Origin: Prevotella sp.
GTDB taxonomy: Bacteria; Bacteroidota; Bacteroidia; Bacteroidales; Bacteroidaceae
NCBI GenBank assembly: GCA_017483805.1
Contig: JAFUUL010000127.1
Location: 1-63,388, forward strand
DNA: 63,388 nt
Direction: 5' to 3'
This document shows, piece by piece, positions 16,218 to 24,744 of the stretch. The translations under genes were made by a program, and so were the position numbers. Position 1 is the stretch's first letter; each line of letters opens with the position of its first letter. The notes beneath the pieces were generated by a model, which worked only from the letters and a program-made list of their open reading frames with translations, did not search any database and had not been told where the DNA came from.

Positions 16218-16586
16218 AATGGCCTGCCCTTGCGTGGGTGGGCGACAAAAACAATTTTGTGGAACGAGACCTCTGGCCAGTTGTACGGCCAGTCTCGAAA
16301 GGACGTTTTCAACACGTTACCTGTCTGAGTATTCAAACTTCGCAAACTTGAATCTATGAACAGCGGTAATGCAACTGAGACGTCTACGTTCGGGTTGATC
16401 TTGTATCATCCTACGCCTGATATTTCCTTTTATATATATAATAAGGTGTATGTCAGGTGGTAGTGTGTATATGTATATCATCACCTGACGTGGGCAGGCT
16501 TTCACGTTGCTTATCCTTTCATAGGGGCAATGCGAAGGCCTGAATACTAGGATAGGCGCGGAGAGATTTACTCCCACGTCTTTTTT
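16218..16586 (+). ncRNA. Candidate structured non-coding RNA, copy 1
   Basis: No credible reading frame, but a clear likeness to 25259-25600. Shared blocks are: a strong hairpin at 16265-16296 (GAGAC, TGGCC, a GTTGTAC-containing loop, GGCCA, GTCTC); GTATTCAAACTTCGCAAAC at about 16329 with TTCAA/TTGAA ends; and a 3' block GGCGCGG (16555-16561). In copy 2 the GGCCA arm becomes GGTCG, which still pairs through G-U, so the stem is kept. The 5' GCCTGCCC can pair with GGGCAGGC near 16500, closing a long molecule. It ends near a T-run (16579-16585). Its identity is unknown; the Rfam Bacteroidales-1 motif is one possibility that could not be checked here. Confidence 0.65.
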
Positions 16587-16836
16587 GTTTCCAAAAGATT
16601 AAGTGAAGAGTGAAGTAGGGCAGAAGCAAAGGGAAGTGCCAATTCTCTTAATTCTTAACTCATAACTCTTAATTGACGACCGATCTGGGAGTATCGGCCG
16701 GCACCGCTGTGTGCTCTCCTCTGAGGTCAGGCGTGATCGCAGAACCCAAACGGTAGACATTAAACCGCAAACGGTAAACAAAAGAATACATTTTTTTATT
16801 AACAATTTATTTATTAACAATTTAAAACAAAACATT
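16587..16836. other. Gap before the MBG-repeat gene
   Basis: Contains a type B repeat (TTAATTCTTAACTCATAACT near 16660), a small hairpin CCGAT...ATCGG (about 16682-16700) and two copies of CAAACGGTA (near 16748 and 16769). No gene was found, and no convincing promoter for the MBG gene was seen. Confidence 0.4.
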
Positions 16837-19800
16837 ATGAGAAAACATTTTCTTTTATTGTTCTTGATGGCGCTCTTGCCTTTGGCAGGATGGGCTTTGG
16901 ACTTGAGTGATGTTTATCAGGTTCGCTTGTCCTACCCACAGGCAGATCACATCTACTACAATGCTCAGGATCGTTCAGGTATCGCTTGGAACATTGAAGT
17001 TCAGATGGAAGCAGACGGTGCTTGGACTGCTATCAATCTGGAGGATGTGGCGTTGACCTATCACGCTACGGCAGATGGTGATGATTTGGCAGAAGGAAGC
17101 GTGAAGAATGCCGGTACTTATTATGTTGGCATTGCGGCTAGTGGTCTTGCATACGAGGGCGCAGTACCCGAAAACAAGCGTCCGACTTTCGAGATTGAAC
17201 AGATTCCCCTGACTATTGTGGCACAGAATGCTACAAAGGTTTACGGCGAAAGTGACCCTGCTACCCTGCAGTGGGCTGTTAAGGCAGGTCAGACTCTGCC
17301 TGAACCTGCAGAGAACATTGCTGTTACGTTCAATTATGCTAGAACGACTGCCGTTACTCCTGAGAATGTAAGACAGCAGGAGAAGGTGAACGAGTCAACT
17401 GGTTATCCTCTGACTGTCACAGCAACCGCTACCAACTACACCATTACCGCAGAAGGTCCTAGCAGTGCTGCCAACCCTGTGCTGTTTATCACTCCGAAGC
17501 TTCTGACGGTGAACTATGGTAATACTAGTGATGCTAACTATGCAGATGGAGTCTTCACCAAGACTTTCGGTGCTGACAACTCGACCGTCTTTACCGCAAC
17601 CGTTCTGAGTAATGTGACTTATGAAGGTTTTGTAACAAATCTGGCTGGTACTGGTGTAAATGATGATAAGACCCGTCTTACTGGTACGATCACTCCTGTG
17701 CAGACTACCACTGATGCTAACGTCACATCTGCAGGTGCAGCACTTAGTCCTGCTGTTGCCCCCTATACTATTGACTTCTCTTCCAGCACGCTGGCTGCTA
17801 CCGATGGTAACTACACTATCCGATATGCTCCTCGCACCATGAAGATCAAGCAGGTTGATATTGCTGCTGAAGGTTTCTTCTTCCAGAGAACTGCTGCTAC
17901 ACAGAGTCAGACTTATACCTATAATGGAGAAGTTCAGGGTCCTGAGTATGAGGTGTATGTAGGCACTACTGCCGACCCGGCAAAGAAGTTGACTGAGAAC
18001 TCAGACTACACTCTGACTATCAACGAGAATGATGGTGTTGCCAAGAATCATGGTGAATATACTGTTAAACTTCAGGGTAAGGGTAACTACGGTGGTACTA
18101 TCGATGCTGTTGAAGCCTTTGCTTTCGAGATTCAAAAGAAGACCCTGAATGTTGTCGTTCTGGACGAGACGAAGGTCTATAATGGTACTGCTGTTGCTGA
18201 GCCTGAAACCGGCTGGCGCGTAAGTTACTCTGGTTTCGTTGGTGATGAGAACGAGGACATGACAGGTTTCCAAAAGGCTACTGTCTCTATCGAAGATGCT
18301 GCTGCTAATGTGAAGGATGGTGGATATGTAATTAAACTGACTCAGCCTGATTCAGAGAATGCCAACTATACTCTGTCGCTGACCAATGGTAAGTTTACCG
18401 TTACTCCGCTGACAGGTGTGAAAGTCAAGGCTTCTGCAAAGTCGAAGACCTATGGTACCGCCGATAATACCGGTGTTGGTGCTTTCGCACTGGAGATTGA
18501 TGCTAGTGGTACTGCTCCTGTAAATGAAACTGATCGTACTGCTCTCACAAATCTGGCTAATATACAGGTGACGAGAGATGCCAATGTTAAGGTTAACGGT
18601 GGCACAGAGAATGTCGGCTTATATCCCAGCGCACTAGTTCCCTCATGGACAGAAGCAGGTATGGCTCAGGCCATCTATAAGAACTATAATCCCGTGACTT
18701 TTGTTAGTGGTGATTTCACGATCAACAAGGCTAAGGTGACCATCATCACCATTGGTGACCAGAAGAATTATGGCACTTCGGATAACTATGTAACTGAGGC
18801 AGGTGTACAGGGTACAAGTTCAAATATGGCCGTTACAGGTCAGAAGGAAGGTGACGCTATCGGTGATGTTATCAAGACCTATCCTAAGTTGGTACGTGCT
18901 GCAGGTGAGGACGTAGGCTACTACGACATCACTATCGAGGAAGGCACTCTGGAACTGACCGATAACTACGATATCGAAAATGTTGAGTATAGTTATGGTC
19001 GTCTGAAGATTAATCCTATTGCGCTGACAATCGCTCCGCTGGAGCAGGCTGTTCCCGTACAGGCTACTGGTACTCCCGCTCTGAACCAGTCGGCTATCAC
19101 TTATGAGGGTCTGCTCTCTACTGACAATATTACTGATATCGACTATACCGTTGCTTATAGCAATAATGAACAGGCCTTCACGACTCAGACAACGGTAGAA
19201 AATGGTATTAAGATTACCATTCCTGAGACTCCTGCTGCAGGTAAGAAGAACAAGAACTACATCATCACCGCCACTGCTACTGCCAATCTGGTGATTACTA
19301 ATGGTTCTGCAGACCTCTATCTGAATGCTGATGACGTGAACCTGGCTACTAAGATTGCCACCAACAATGGTAAGACTGTCAACGTGAAGATCAAGTTGAA
19401 TCGTGGTGCTTCTTCCGTCGCTAGTTATGATGATAAATGGCGTGCCTTCCAGTGGAACGCACTTGTACTGCCGTTCGACGTGACAGTGAAGCAGGTCTCT
19501 CAGGCATTCGGCTATGCCATCGTGAATGTTGTCAATCCTGCTGCTGCTACACGCTATGCTTCTGGTACTGCTAAGGTTGCCTTCAAACTGAAGATGGACA
19601 ACGTGGTGATTCCTGCCAACACTCCGTTCATGGTGAAGACCTACGATGCAGTTGCTCAGGATGCTGTTGTTAACTTCGGCTCTCACGAGATTAAGGCTCC
19701 TGCTAACGCTGCCGCTTTGGAGACTGCCGCTTCAACCGCTGAAGGACTCAACTTCAAGTTCATCGGTACCTATGAGAAGGTTACCATGAACAATACCAAG

Positions 19801-20121
19801 TCTGACTATCAGTTCATGATCAACAGCGAAACTGTCAACAAGTTGGACTTCGTCCGTAGCGATTCTCCTGCAGCTACTACGTTTGACATCGTTCCTTACA
19901 ACGCTTACTTCTATGCACCTGCAGCAACAAATGGCGCTCGTGCAATAGAGATCTCGTTCGAGGAGGCTGATGGCAGCACAACCGTTATCCGCAACTTCTC
20001 CGTTGAGAACTCTGAAGTCAAGGCTGATGGCTGGTACAACCTGAATGGTGTACGCCTTGAGGGTGCTCCCACTCAGAAGGGTATCTACATCAACAATGGC
20101 AAGAAGGTTATCATCAAGTAA
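16837..20121 (+). CDS. Large secreted protein with MBG-type beta repeats and a type IX-like C-terminal tail
   Basis: 1094 residues from the ATG before the signal peptide MRKHFLLLFLMALLPLAGWA; an open frame extends upstream but has no signal sequence. The body is a series of immunoglobulin-like MBG/YDG-type modules, seen as repeats such as TIVAQNATKVYGESDP, LTVNYGNTSDANY, VVVLDETKVYNGTAV, VKASAKSKTYGTAD and VTIITIGDQKNYGTSDN. The end GWYNLNGVRLEGAPTQKGIY then INNGKKVIIK is the tail common on Bacteroidetes surface proteins. It is probably a surface adhesin or stalk. It precedes a 39-residue peptide and is less GC-rich than its left neighbours. Confidence 0.82.
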   Translation: MRKHFLLLFLMALLPLAGWALDLSDVYQVRLSYPQADHIYYNAQDRSGIAWNIEVQMEADGAWTAINLEDVALTYHATADGDDLAEGSVKNAGTYYVGIAASGLAYEGAVPENKRPTFEIEQIPLTIVAQNATKVYGESDPATLQWAVKAGQTLPEPAENIAVTFNYARTTAVTPENVRQQEKVNESTGYPLTVTATATNYTITAEGPSSAANPVLFITPKLLTVNYGNTSDANYADGVFTKTFGADNSTVFTATVLSNVTYEGFVTNLAGTGVNDDKTRLTGTITPVQTTTDANVTSAGAALSPAVAPYTIDFSSSTLAATDGNYTIRYAPRTMKIKQVDIAAEGFFFQRTAATQSQTYTYNGEVQGPEYEVYVGTTADPAKKLTENSDYTLTINENDGVAKNHGEYTVKLQGKGNYGGTIDAVEAFAFEIQKKTLNVVVLDETKVYNGTAVAEPETGWRVSYSGFVGDENEDMTGFQKATVSIEDAAANVKDGGYVIKLTQPDSENANYTLSLTNGKFTVTPLTGVKVKASAKSKTYGTADNTGVGAFALEIDASGTAPVNETDRTALTNLANIQVTRDANVKVNGGTENVGLYPSALVPSWTEAGMAQAIYKNYNPVTFVSGDFTINKAKVTIITIGDQKNYGTSDNYVTEAGVQGTSSNMAVTGQKEGDAIGDVIKTYPKLVRAAGEDVGYYDITIEEGTLELTDNYDIENVEYSYGRLKINPIALTIAPLEQAVPVQATGTPALNQSAITYEGLLSTDNITDIDYTVAYSNNEQAFTTQTTVENGIKITIPETPAAGKKNKNYIITATATANLVITNGSADLYLNADDVNLATKIATNNGKTVNVKIKLNRGASSVASYDDKWRAFQWNALVLPFDVTVKQVSQAFGYAIVNVVNPAAATRYASGTAKVAFKLKMDNVVIPANTPFMVKTYDAVAQDAVVNFGSHEIKAPANAAALETAASTAEGLNFKFIGTYEKVTMNNTKSDYQFMINSETVNKLDFVRSDSPAATTFDIVPYNAYFYAPAATNGARAIEISFEEADGSTTVIRNFSVENSEVKADGWYNLNGVRLEGAPTQKGIYINNGKKVIIK

Positions 20122-20136
20122 CTGAGTATATAGCAA

Positions 20137-20170
20137 GAGTCCGCTCCTGCTCTCAAGGTAGGGCGGACTC
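20137..20170 (+). terminator. Hairpin after the MBG gene
   Basis: GAGTCCGC (20137-20144) pairs perfectly with GCGGACTC (20163-20170), 16 nt after the stop. No strong T-run follows, so it may be a weak terminator or an mRNA-stabilising structure. Confidence 0.6.
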
Positions 20171-20209
20171 ATGTTTATATGATTTTTAAAATATAATTCA
20201 AGAAAGCAT

Positions 20210-20329
20210 ATGGAAAAGAAAGAATATACGGCTCCTGAGATGGAAGTCGTCAAACTGCAGGTTAATGATAGCCTTCTCCTGGAAGTAAGCGGCGAAAATA
20301 CCGAATTCGATGAACCGGGAGGTCTTTAA
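20210..20329 (+). CDS. 39-residue conserved-type small peptide
   Basis: Starts at an ATG 39 nt after the hairpin and reads MEKKEYTAPEMEVVKLQVND then SLLLEVSGENTEFDEPGGL. This layout (M-x-K-K-x-Y-x-x-P-x-x-x-V-V plus an acidic, Gly-ending tail) recalls very short Prevotella/Bacteroides peptides that sit beside large surface proteins. No function is known and there is no signal peptide. It is followed by a strong hairpin, which supports a real transcription unit. A ribosomally made, processed peptide is conceivable, but no modification enzyme is adjacent. Confidence 0.6.
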   Translation: MEKKEYTAPEMEVVKLQVNDSLLLEVSGENTEFDEPGGL

Positions 20330-20383
20330 TAAATGCAGCAAAGGGGTCACAAGAGTCTCCATATAGGATAATATACCTCTCTG

Positions 20384-20414
20384 GGGCGCAGGGCCATTTA
20401 AGCGCCTTGCGCCC
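20384..20414 (+). terminator. Strong GC hairpin after the 39-residue peptide
   Basis: GGGCGCAGGGC and GCGCCTTGCGCCC form a stem with CATTTAA in the loop. It separates the peptide gene from the AT-rich pair downstream. Confidence 0.65.
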
Positions 20415-20443
20415 TATTATTTAACTATAATCCGTAACTTGTC

Positions 20444-21253
20444 ATGCAAGAGATCCTACAGTTAACCGCCCAATTTATATCACTTTATTTTGAGTACATC
20501 GTTGGAGTGCTAGGCACCATAGGTGTGATATATACGATAGTTTCCTATTATAAGGCTCGTAGGGGGCAAAAACCTCGGTATATGACATTCACCTCGATAT
20601 TCCAGAGTAAAATGATTCAGAATTCATCGATTGAAGTGATACACTCTGGTAATACGATTCAGGACTTTGCAGTTTCGGCAGTTGCTATATGGAATGCGGG
20701 AACAACGATAAAGCGTGAGGATGTTGCTACGAAAGACCCTCTACATATTTCAATGAGCGATGATGCAGAAATCCTTGAGGCTCAACTTCTCTTTTCTGAA
20801 AAGCAAAATGATATCACTTGGCAACTTTCAGATGACAAGAAAAGTATTGTGATAGATTTTGAATATCTTGCAAAAAAAGAGGGCTTCGTAATGAAAGTCT
20901 TTCATACTGGGACGAAGAGTAACTCTCTTACTGCAGGATGCTCGTTGACAAGTGGGAAGAACTTGACTAAGTCTGAGTGGGGACTTTTTAAGTTGGCACG
21001 TAGAATAGGTCATCGTGTCCCCTATCACAGGTTTAGGAAGATATATGGATGGATGATTGTTATTATGTGCTTAATTGTTGCGGCAGAGGTTGTCCTGGCA
21101 TATAATAAACTTGTTATACCACATTCAGGTGGATTGACCAGTGCCATTATACAGACTGCTGTATATTTGTCTTTGGCTTACTATGCTTATCGGACTTTTA
21201 TTAGCCCAAGACTACCTAAGAAACTGACAAGATATTTTTATGGTGAAGATTGA
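20444..21253 (+). CDS. Membrane protein of unknown function paired with an ATPase/TOPRIM gene
   Basis: Not recognised. 269 residues: an N-terminal transmembrane helix (about residues 17-37, YIVGVLGTIGVIYTIVSYY), a soluble middle domain of beta-strand character (about 45-190), and two C-terminal helices (about 206-225 and 233-252). The topology suggests a sensor or effector with a cytosolic domain of about 150 residues. The gene is clearly AT-richer than the neighbouring housekeeping genes and lies 41 bp before the ATPase, same strand, suggesting an acquired two-gene unit. Confidence 0.6.
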   Translation: MQEILQLTAQFISLYFEYIVGVLGTIGVIYTIVSYYKARRGQKPRYMTFTSIFQSKMIQNSSIEVIHSGNTIQDFAVSAVAIWNAGTTIKREDVATKDPLHISMSDDAEILEAQLLFSEKQNDITWQLSDDKKSIVIDFEYLAKKEGFVMKVFHTGTKSNSLTAGCSLTSGKNLTKSEWGLFKLARRIGHRVPYHRFRKIYGWMIVIMCLIVAAEVVLAYNKLVIPHSGGLTSAIIQTAVYLSLAYYAYRTFISPRLPKKLTRYFYGED

Positions 21254-21294
21254 ATGATAAATTCAATCGTTATAGTCTAATACTATAAATAGAT

Positions 21295-22974
21295 ATGTTT
21301 TACTCAAAGATAAACCAAATAACTTTTAACAACGGAGAATCATTGGATATACAGCCCAATGATATTGTGATTTTCGTTGGTCCTAATAACTCTGGGAAAA
21401 GCCAGTCGCTTCGAGACATTTTCTCTCTAGCAGGGGAAAAAACTAATCCAATTGTAATAAAGAATGTTAGTATTTTGAAAGGAAACTCTGATGAACTAAA
21501 AACAGAAATTACTAACCATTCGAAAAAATTAAATGCATCAAACCCAAATCAAATACGGTATATTGGATATAACTATGATATATATGGCTGGCAATTGCAG
21601 GCATATAATAATGGGGAAAAACTAATGGACTCCATCAGAAATTACCTAATCTCATATCTAAAGACTGAGGAAAGGCTGACGATTTCTGATCCTCCAAAGG
21701 CGGTAGACAGAAACGATTCCTGGTCACACCCTATTCATTATCTTGTTTTTGAAGGAGAATATAGGAATAAGATTTCATATTATTTTAAGGAGGCCTTTGG
21801 GTATGAATTGACACCCAACTATGTGTCGAGGAAAACTGTCAGTCTTTGCTTGGGAGAAACACCGCACATGAATGCAGGTGATGCCCCTGCCATTATGGAA
21901 CAACTGGAGAATTTGTTTGCTTCATATCCAAAACTTCATGAGCAGGGAGACGGAATGCGTAGTTTCGCAGGTGTGGTGCTGCATCTTATCCTTAAGAATT
22001 ATGGCGTGTTTCTGATTGATGAGCCAGAATCCTTCCTCCATCCACCACAGGCAAGGATCTTAGGTAAGGTTGTTGGTGAATTGATTGGCACTGACCGACA
22101 GGCATTTATTGCCACTCATAGCGAAGATATTATAAAGGGCTTAATGGAGGTCTGCTCAAGTCGTATTAAAGTCATTCGTATCAGTAGAGAAGGAAATAAT
22201 AACCATTTTGCTCTTTTAAGGAATGAAGAATTTCATAATATCTGGGATGATTCTCTGTTGAGGCATTCGAATATTATGAAAAGTCTGTTCCACAAGAATG
22301 TGGTGTTGTGTGAGAGTGATTCTGATTGTAGTTTCTATTCCATCATTCTTGATTATTTGAAGTCCTTGGAAGGATCGTATTCAGAAACGCTTTTTATTCA
22401 TTGTGGTGGAAAACAGCGAATGAAACAGGTCGTTATGGCTCTACGTTCTTTATCCATTGAGTTCAGGTGCGTTCCGGATATTGATGTGCTAAATGATAAG
22501 AATATAATCAAAGGTTTATATGAAGCGTGTGGAGGAACTTGGGGTGCTGAAATGGAAACAGCCTATACTCGTTTCTCGTCAAATCTGAATGCTGGTCATG
22601 ATAGCATCACCAAACAAGAACTAAGAACTTCTTTTGAACAAGCAATAAGCGGGTTTGATAATGAAGAACTGACCTCTGCAGAGGTAAAGAGACTGTCATC
22701 ACAGTTGAGACTTGAAAATAAATGGGCCATGTTGAAATCGGGTGGCCAGGCAGTTATACCTGCGGGCCAGGCCACAGTTGCGTTTAATGAATTGAATTCG
22801 GCTTTCCAATCGGTAAATCTTTTTGTGGTTCCAGTGGGTGAATTGGAAAGGTTCGTTCCAGAAGAAGGGGGGCATGGGCCCGCTTGGCTAAATAGTGTTT
22901 TAGAAAACTATAAGGATATCGGTGGTGATGTGTTCAAGGCTGCAAGAGATTTTGTTTCATCATGGAGATTATAA
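21295..22974 (+). CDS. OLD-like ATPase fused to a TOPRIM nuclease-type domain
   Basis: 559 residues. N-terminal ABC/SMC-like ATPase: Walker A VGPNNSGKS (K35, S36), Walker B GVFLIDEPESFLHPP (D242, E243) and an H-loop FIATHSED. C-terminal TOPRIM: VVLCESDSDCSFY (E340) and PDIDVLND (D395, D397), with GGKQRMK between them. The architecture is that of OLD-family nucleases and of AAA/TOPRIM anti-phage proteins such as GajA or fused PARIS components, though it need not belong to any of these. Catalytic residues look intact. AT-rich codon use and neighbouring toxin-antitoxin genes fit a defence island. The last domain (about 430-559) is unassigned. Confidence 0.8.
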   Translation: MFYSKINQITFNNGESLDIQPNDIVIFVGPNNSGKSQSLRDIFSLAGEKTNPIVIKNVSILKGNSDELKTEITNHSKKLNASNPNQIRYIGYNYDIYGWQLQAYNNGEKLMDSIRNYLISYLKTEERLTISDPPKAVDRNDSWSHPIHYLVFEGEYRNKISYYFKEAFGYELTPNYVSRKTVSLCLGETPHMNAGDAPAIMEQLENLFASYPKLHEQGDGMRSFAGVVLHLILKNYGVFLIDEPESFLHPPQARILGKVVGELIGTDRQAFIATHSEDIIKGLMEVCSSRIKVIRISREGNNNHFALLRNEEFHNIWDDSLLRHSNIMKSLFHKNVVLCESDSDCSFYSIILDYLKSLEGSYSETLFIHCGGKQRMKQVVMALRSLSIEFRCVPDIDVLNDKNIIKGLYEACGGTWGAEMETAYTRFSSNLNAGHDSITKQELRTSFEQAISGFDNEELTSAEVKRLSSQLRLENKWAMLKSGGQAVIPAGQATVAFNELNSAFQSVNLFVVPVGELERFVPEEGGHGPAWLNSVLENYKDIGGDVFKAARDFVSSWRL

Positions 22975-23086
22975 TAACTGCTTGCTTGCCTCTTGGCGAT
23001 AGTCCATTTGCCCCCGTCATCTACGGCTCGTTCCGAAGCCACCTTTGGCAGGAAAGTGGCCTACTTTGCGGTCGTTCCGATGGGAC

Positions 23087-23125
23087 TTTACTATAGTAAA
23101 CTGCCATACTTTACTGCCTAAAGTA
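23087..23125. promoter_or_regulatory. Two palindromes before traX-like gene
   Basis: A perfect 14-bp palindrome TTTACTATAGTAAA (23087-23100) and a perfect hairpin TACTTTA-CTGCC-TAAAGTA (23107-23125). A weaker TACTTTG lies at about 23072. They precede a TACCTTGC -7-like box (23129-23136). They may be operator sites. The rest of 22975-23174 holds no gene. Confidence 0.45.
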
Positions 23126-23174
23126 GCATACCTTGCACCCGAAGATGACGCTCGAACAAACTGTACTTGCGACG

Positions 23175-23852
23175 ATGCAAAAATATAAGATACTCAGCGG
23201 CAGTTGGCTGAAGATAATAGCAATGGCCACCATGCTGGTTGACCACGTGGCACACTTCCTGTTGCGTGGGCAGGCGGAATGGATGGAGCCGCTGTTCATG
23301 GTGGGCAGCAGGCAGGTGTCGTGCTACTTCCTGATGCGCTGTGTGGGGCGGATGGCTTTTCCGCTGTTTGCCTTCCTCATCGTAGAGGGATTCCAGCATA
23401 CCCATCATCGCAGGGCCTATGGTCGCAACCTCCTGCTCTTTGCGCTACTGTCAGAGGTTCCCTGGCGGTTGGTGCATCCGGCAGGGCATAATGTCATGTT
23501 CACGCTGTTCTTCGGTTTCTTGGGAATGTGGGCTATAGAGCGCTTCAAGAGTAACCGTCGGTGTCTGTCTGTAGTCTTGTTAGGGCTATTTGCCTTTGCC
23601 TTTTTGTTTCGTGCCGACTATGGTGGGGCTGGCTTTGCGTTTATCCTACTGTTATACGTGCTGCGTCGTCATCTTCTGCTACAGGCCATCATTGGCGGTT
23701 GTATGTTGCCCATGAAGTGGGTGCCTGGTCTCGCCTTCATTCCCATCGCCCTCTACAATGGTCGGCGCGGCTTCATCCGCGGACGCTGGGCAAAGTATCT
23801 CTTCTACGCCTTCTATCCCCTTCACCTCCTGCTCCTCTGGCTGGTGCGGTAG
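23175..23852 (+). CDS. TraX-family integral membrane protein
   Basis: Polytopic membrane protein with about seven helices. The family signature is at the start: GSWLKIIAMATMLVDHVAHF, then MRCVGRMAFPLFAFLIVEGF (the conserved R-x-AFP-F). TraX of the F plasmid acetylates pilin; chromosomal homologues are of unknown acceptor. The ATG at 23175 is preferred because the apparent -7 box lies only about 9 nt before the alternative ATG at 23145. It is not part of a conjugation cluster here. Confidence 0.8.
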   Translation: MQKYKILSGSWLKIIAMATMLVDHVAHFLLRGQAEWMEPLFMVGSRQVSCYFLMRCVGRMAFPLFAFLIVEGFQHTHHRRAYGRNLLLFALLSEVPWRLVHPAGHNVMFTLFFGFLGMWAIERFKSNRRCLSVVLLGLFAFAFLFRADYGGAGFAFILLLYVLRRHLLLQAIIGGCMLPMKWVPGLAFIPIALYNGRRGFIRGRWAKYLFYAFYPLHLLLLWLVR

Positions 23853-23868
23853 GTGTCACGCCCCAATT

Positions 23869-24138
23869 TTAATACTCTATCTGCAAAAGAAATTCTTCGG
23901 AGGTCATAAAAGGAATTCGGCAGAATTCGTAGAAATCGCGTTTGTTGTTTGTAACAATAACATCACATCCTGCTGCCAAAGCGCATTGGTATTGTAGCAT
24001 ATCTTCGTAGTCTTTGACGGGTGTTGCCAATGCATTGTCAAGTTGTAGGCCGTCGCATGGTAAAACCGTGGTGATACTTCTGGCATTACGAATCATTCGG
24101 TAACGCTCTCCTTTTGTGCGATGACGAAGAATGTACCG
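23869..24138 (-). pseudogene. 5'-truncated PIN-domain toxin remnant
   Basis: The C-terminal two thirds of a VapC-like PIN domain remain: ARSITTVLPCDGLQLDNALA, VKDYEDMLQYQCALAAGCDV and IVTNNKRDFYEF. The N-terminal part with the first catalytic Asp (an LDTN-type motif) is absent. The frame is open back to a stop overlapping the end of the antitoxin-like gene, and no start codon gives a full domain. It is best read as a deletion remnant of a toxin-antitoxin pair. Confidence 0.7.
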
Positions 24139-24420
24139 TCATTGCTTGTACCCTAGGATATATTGTGTCCGCTCGTCATTCATTTCTTCTGCAGAGAGGG
24201 ATAAATCACGAACAAGGTCTTTGGTCTCTTGTGAAATAGCAAGACTCTGAAACTTGTTGCGAATTATCTCTGCAGGGCTTTCTGTGGGCGACTGGGCCTC
24301 TGCCATTGCCTCTTGCAGGAACGTCACAACAATTTGCATCTCGGAGGGCTTCATGTTGCGTAGGACTTCCGCGTAGGGAGCCATTGGCGTTTCTGAGATC
24401 TTATTTGCTAATGCCGTCAT
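24139..24420 (-). CDS. Antitoxin-like protein upstream of the PIN remnant
   Basis: 93 residues from MTALANKISETPMAPYAEVL. Helical, with a region PSEMQIVVTFLQEAMAEAQS and a tail SLSAEEMNDERTQYILGYKQ. Proteins of this kind sit directly before PIN genes in Bacteroidales, and this one is immediately upstream of the PIN remnant on the same strand, so an antitoxin role is inferred from context. With its toxin broken it is probably a leftover. Confidence 0.55.
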   Translation of the reverse strand: MTALANKISETPMAPYAEVLRNMKPSEMQIVVTFLQEAMAEAQSPTESPAEIIRNKFQSLAISQETKDLVRDLSLSAEEMNDERTQYILGYKQ

Positions 24421-24558
24421 AATGCTGATGTTTTTTGATTTTGCTGCAAATTTACGATTTTTTTCTGAATTAACAAGGCTTTTGCTGAAATAATTCACTC
24501 GGCACTTCATTAAGCGTGGAAAGTGCAGTAAGTGCACCTTGTAATTTATTGCCAAAAA

Positions 24559-24590
24559 TTTGGAGGATTCGGAAATTATGCTTATTTTTG
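24559..24590 (+). promoter_or_regulatory. Promoter of the intact toxin-antitoxin pair
   Basis: TTTG (24559-24562), 20 nt, TATTTTTG (24583-24590). The region CGGAAATTATGCTTA..TTTGCA is repeated at the RNA copy 2 promoter 660 bp downstream. Confidence 0.65.
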
Positions 24591-24612
24591 CAGGCGAGAA
24601 AATAATGATTGT

Positions 24613-24744
24613 ATGACAGCATCAACATGGGAGAGCCTCCCCGTAGAGGTTAGGAAGTATTTGGTGAAGAAGAGAATGGAAGCCTCTGACAGGACTCAAG
24701 GTACTGCAACCTGTGAGAAGTACGGAGTCTATATGAAAAGTTAA
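24613..24744 (+). CDS. Short antitoxin-like protein
   Basis: 43 residues, MTASTWESLPVEVRKYLVKK RMEASDRTQGTATCEKYGVYMKS (shown split). Charged and helical. Its stop overlaps the PIN gene start (TAATG), the coupling seen in toxin-antitoxin operons, and it begins just after a good promoter. It is shorter than typical antitoxins, so the role is inferred from position only. Confidence 0.6.
   Translation: MTASTWESLPVEVRKYLVKKRMEASDRTQGTATCEKYGVYMKS

Noticed and set aside
16711..16836. Upstream extension of the MBG gene to 16711
   Set aside because: The added residues are Arg/Asn-rich with no signal. The ATG at 16837 starts a perfect signal peptide.
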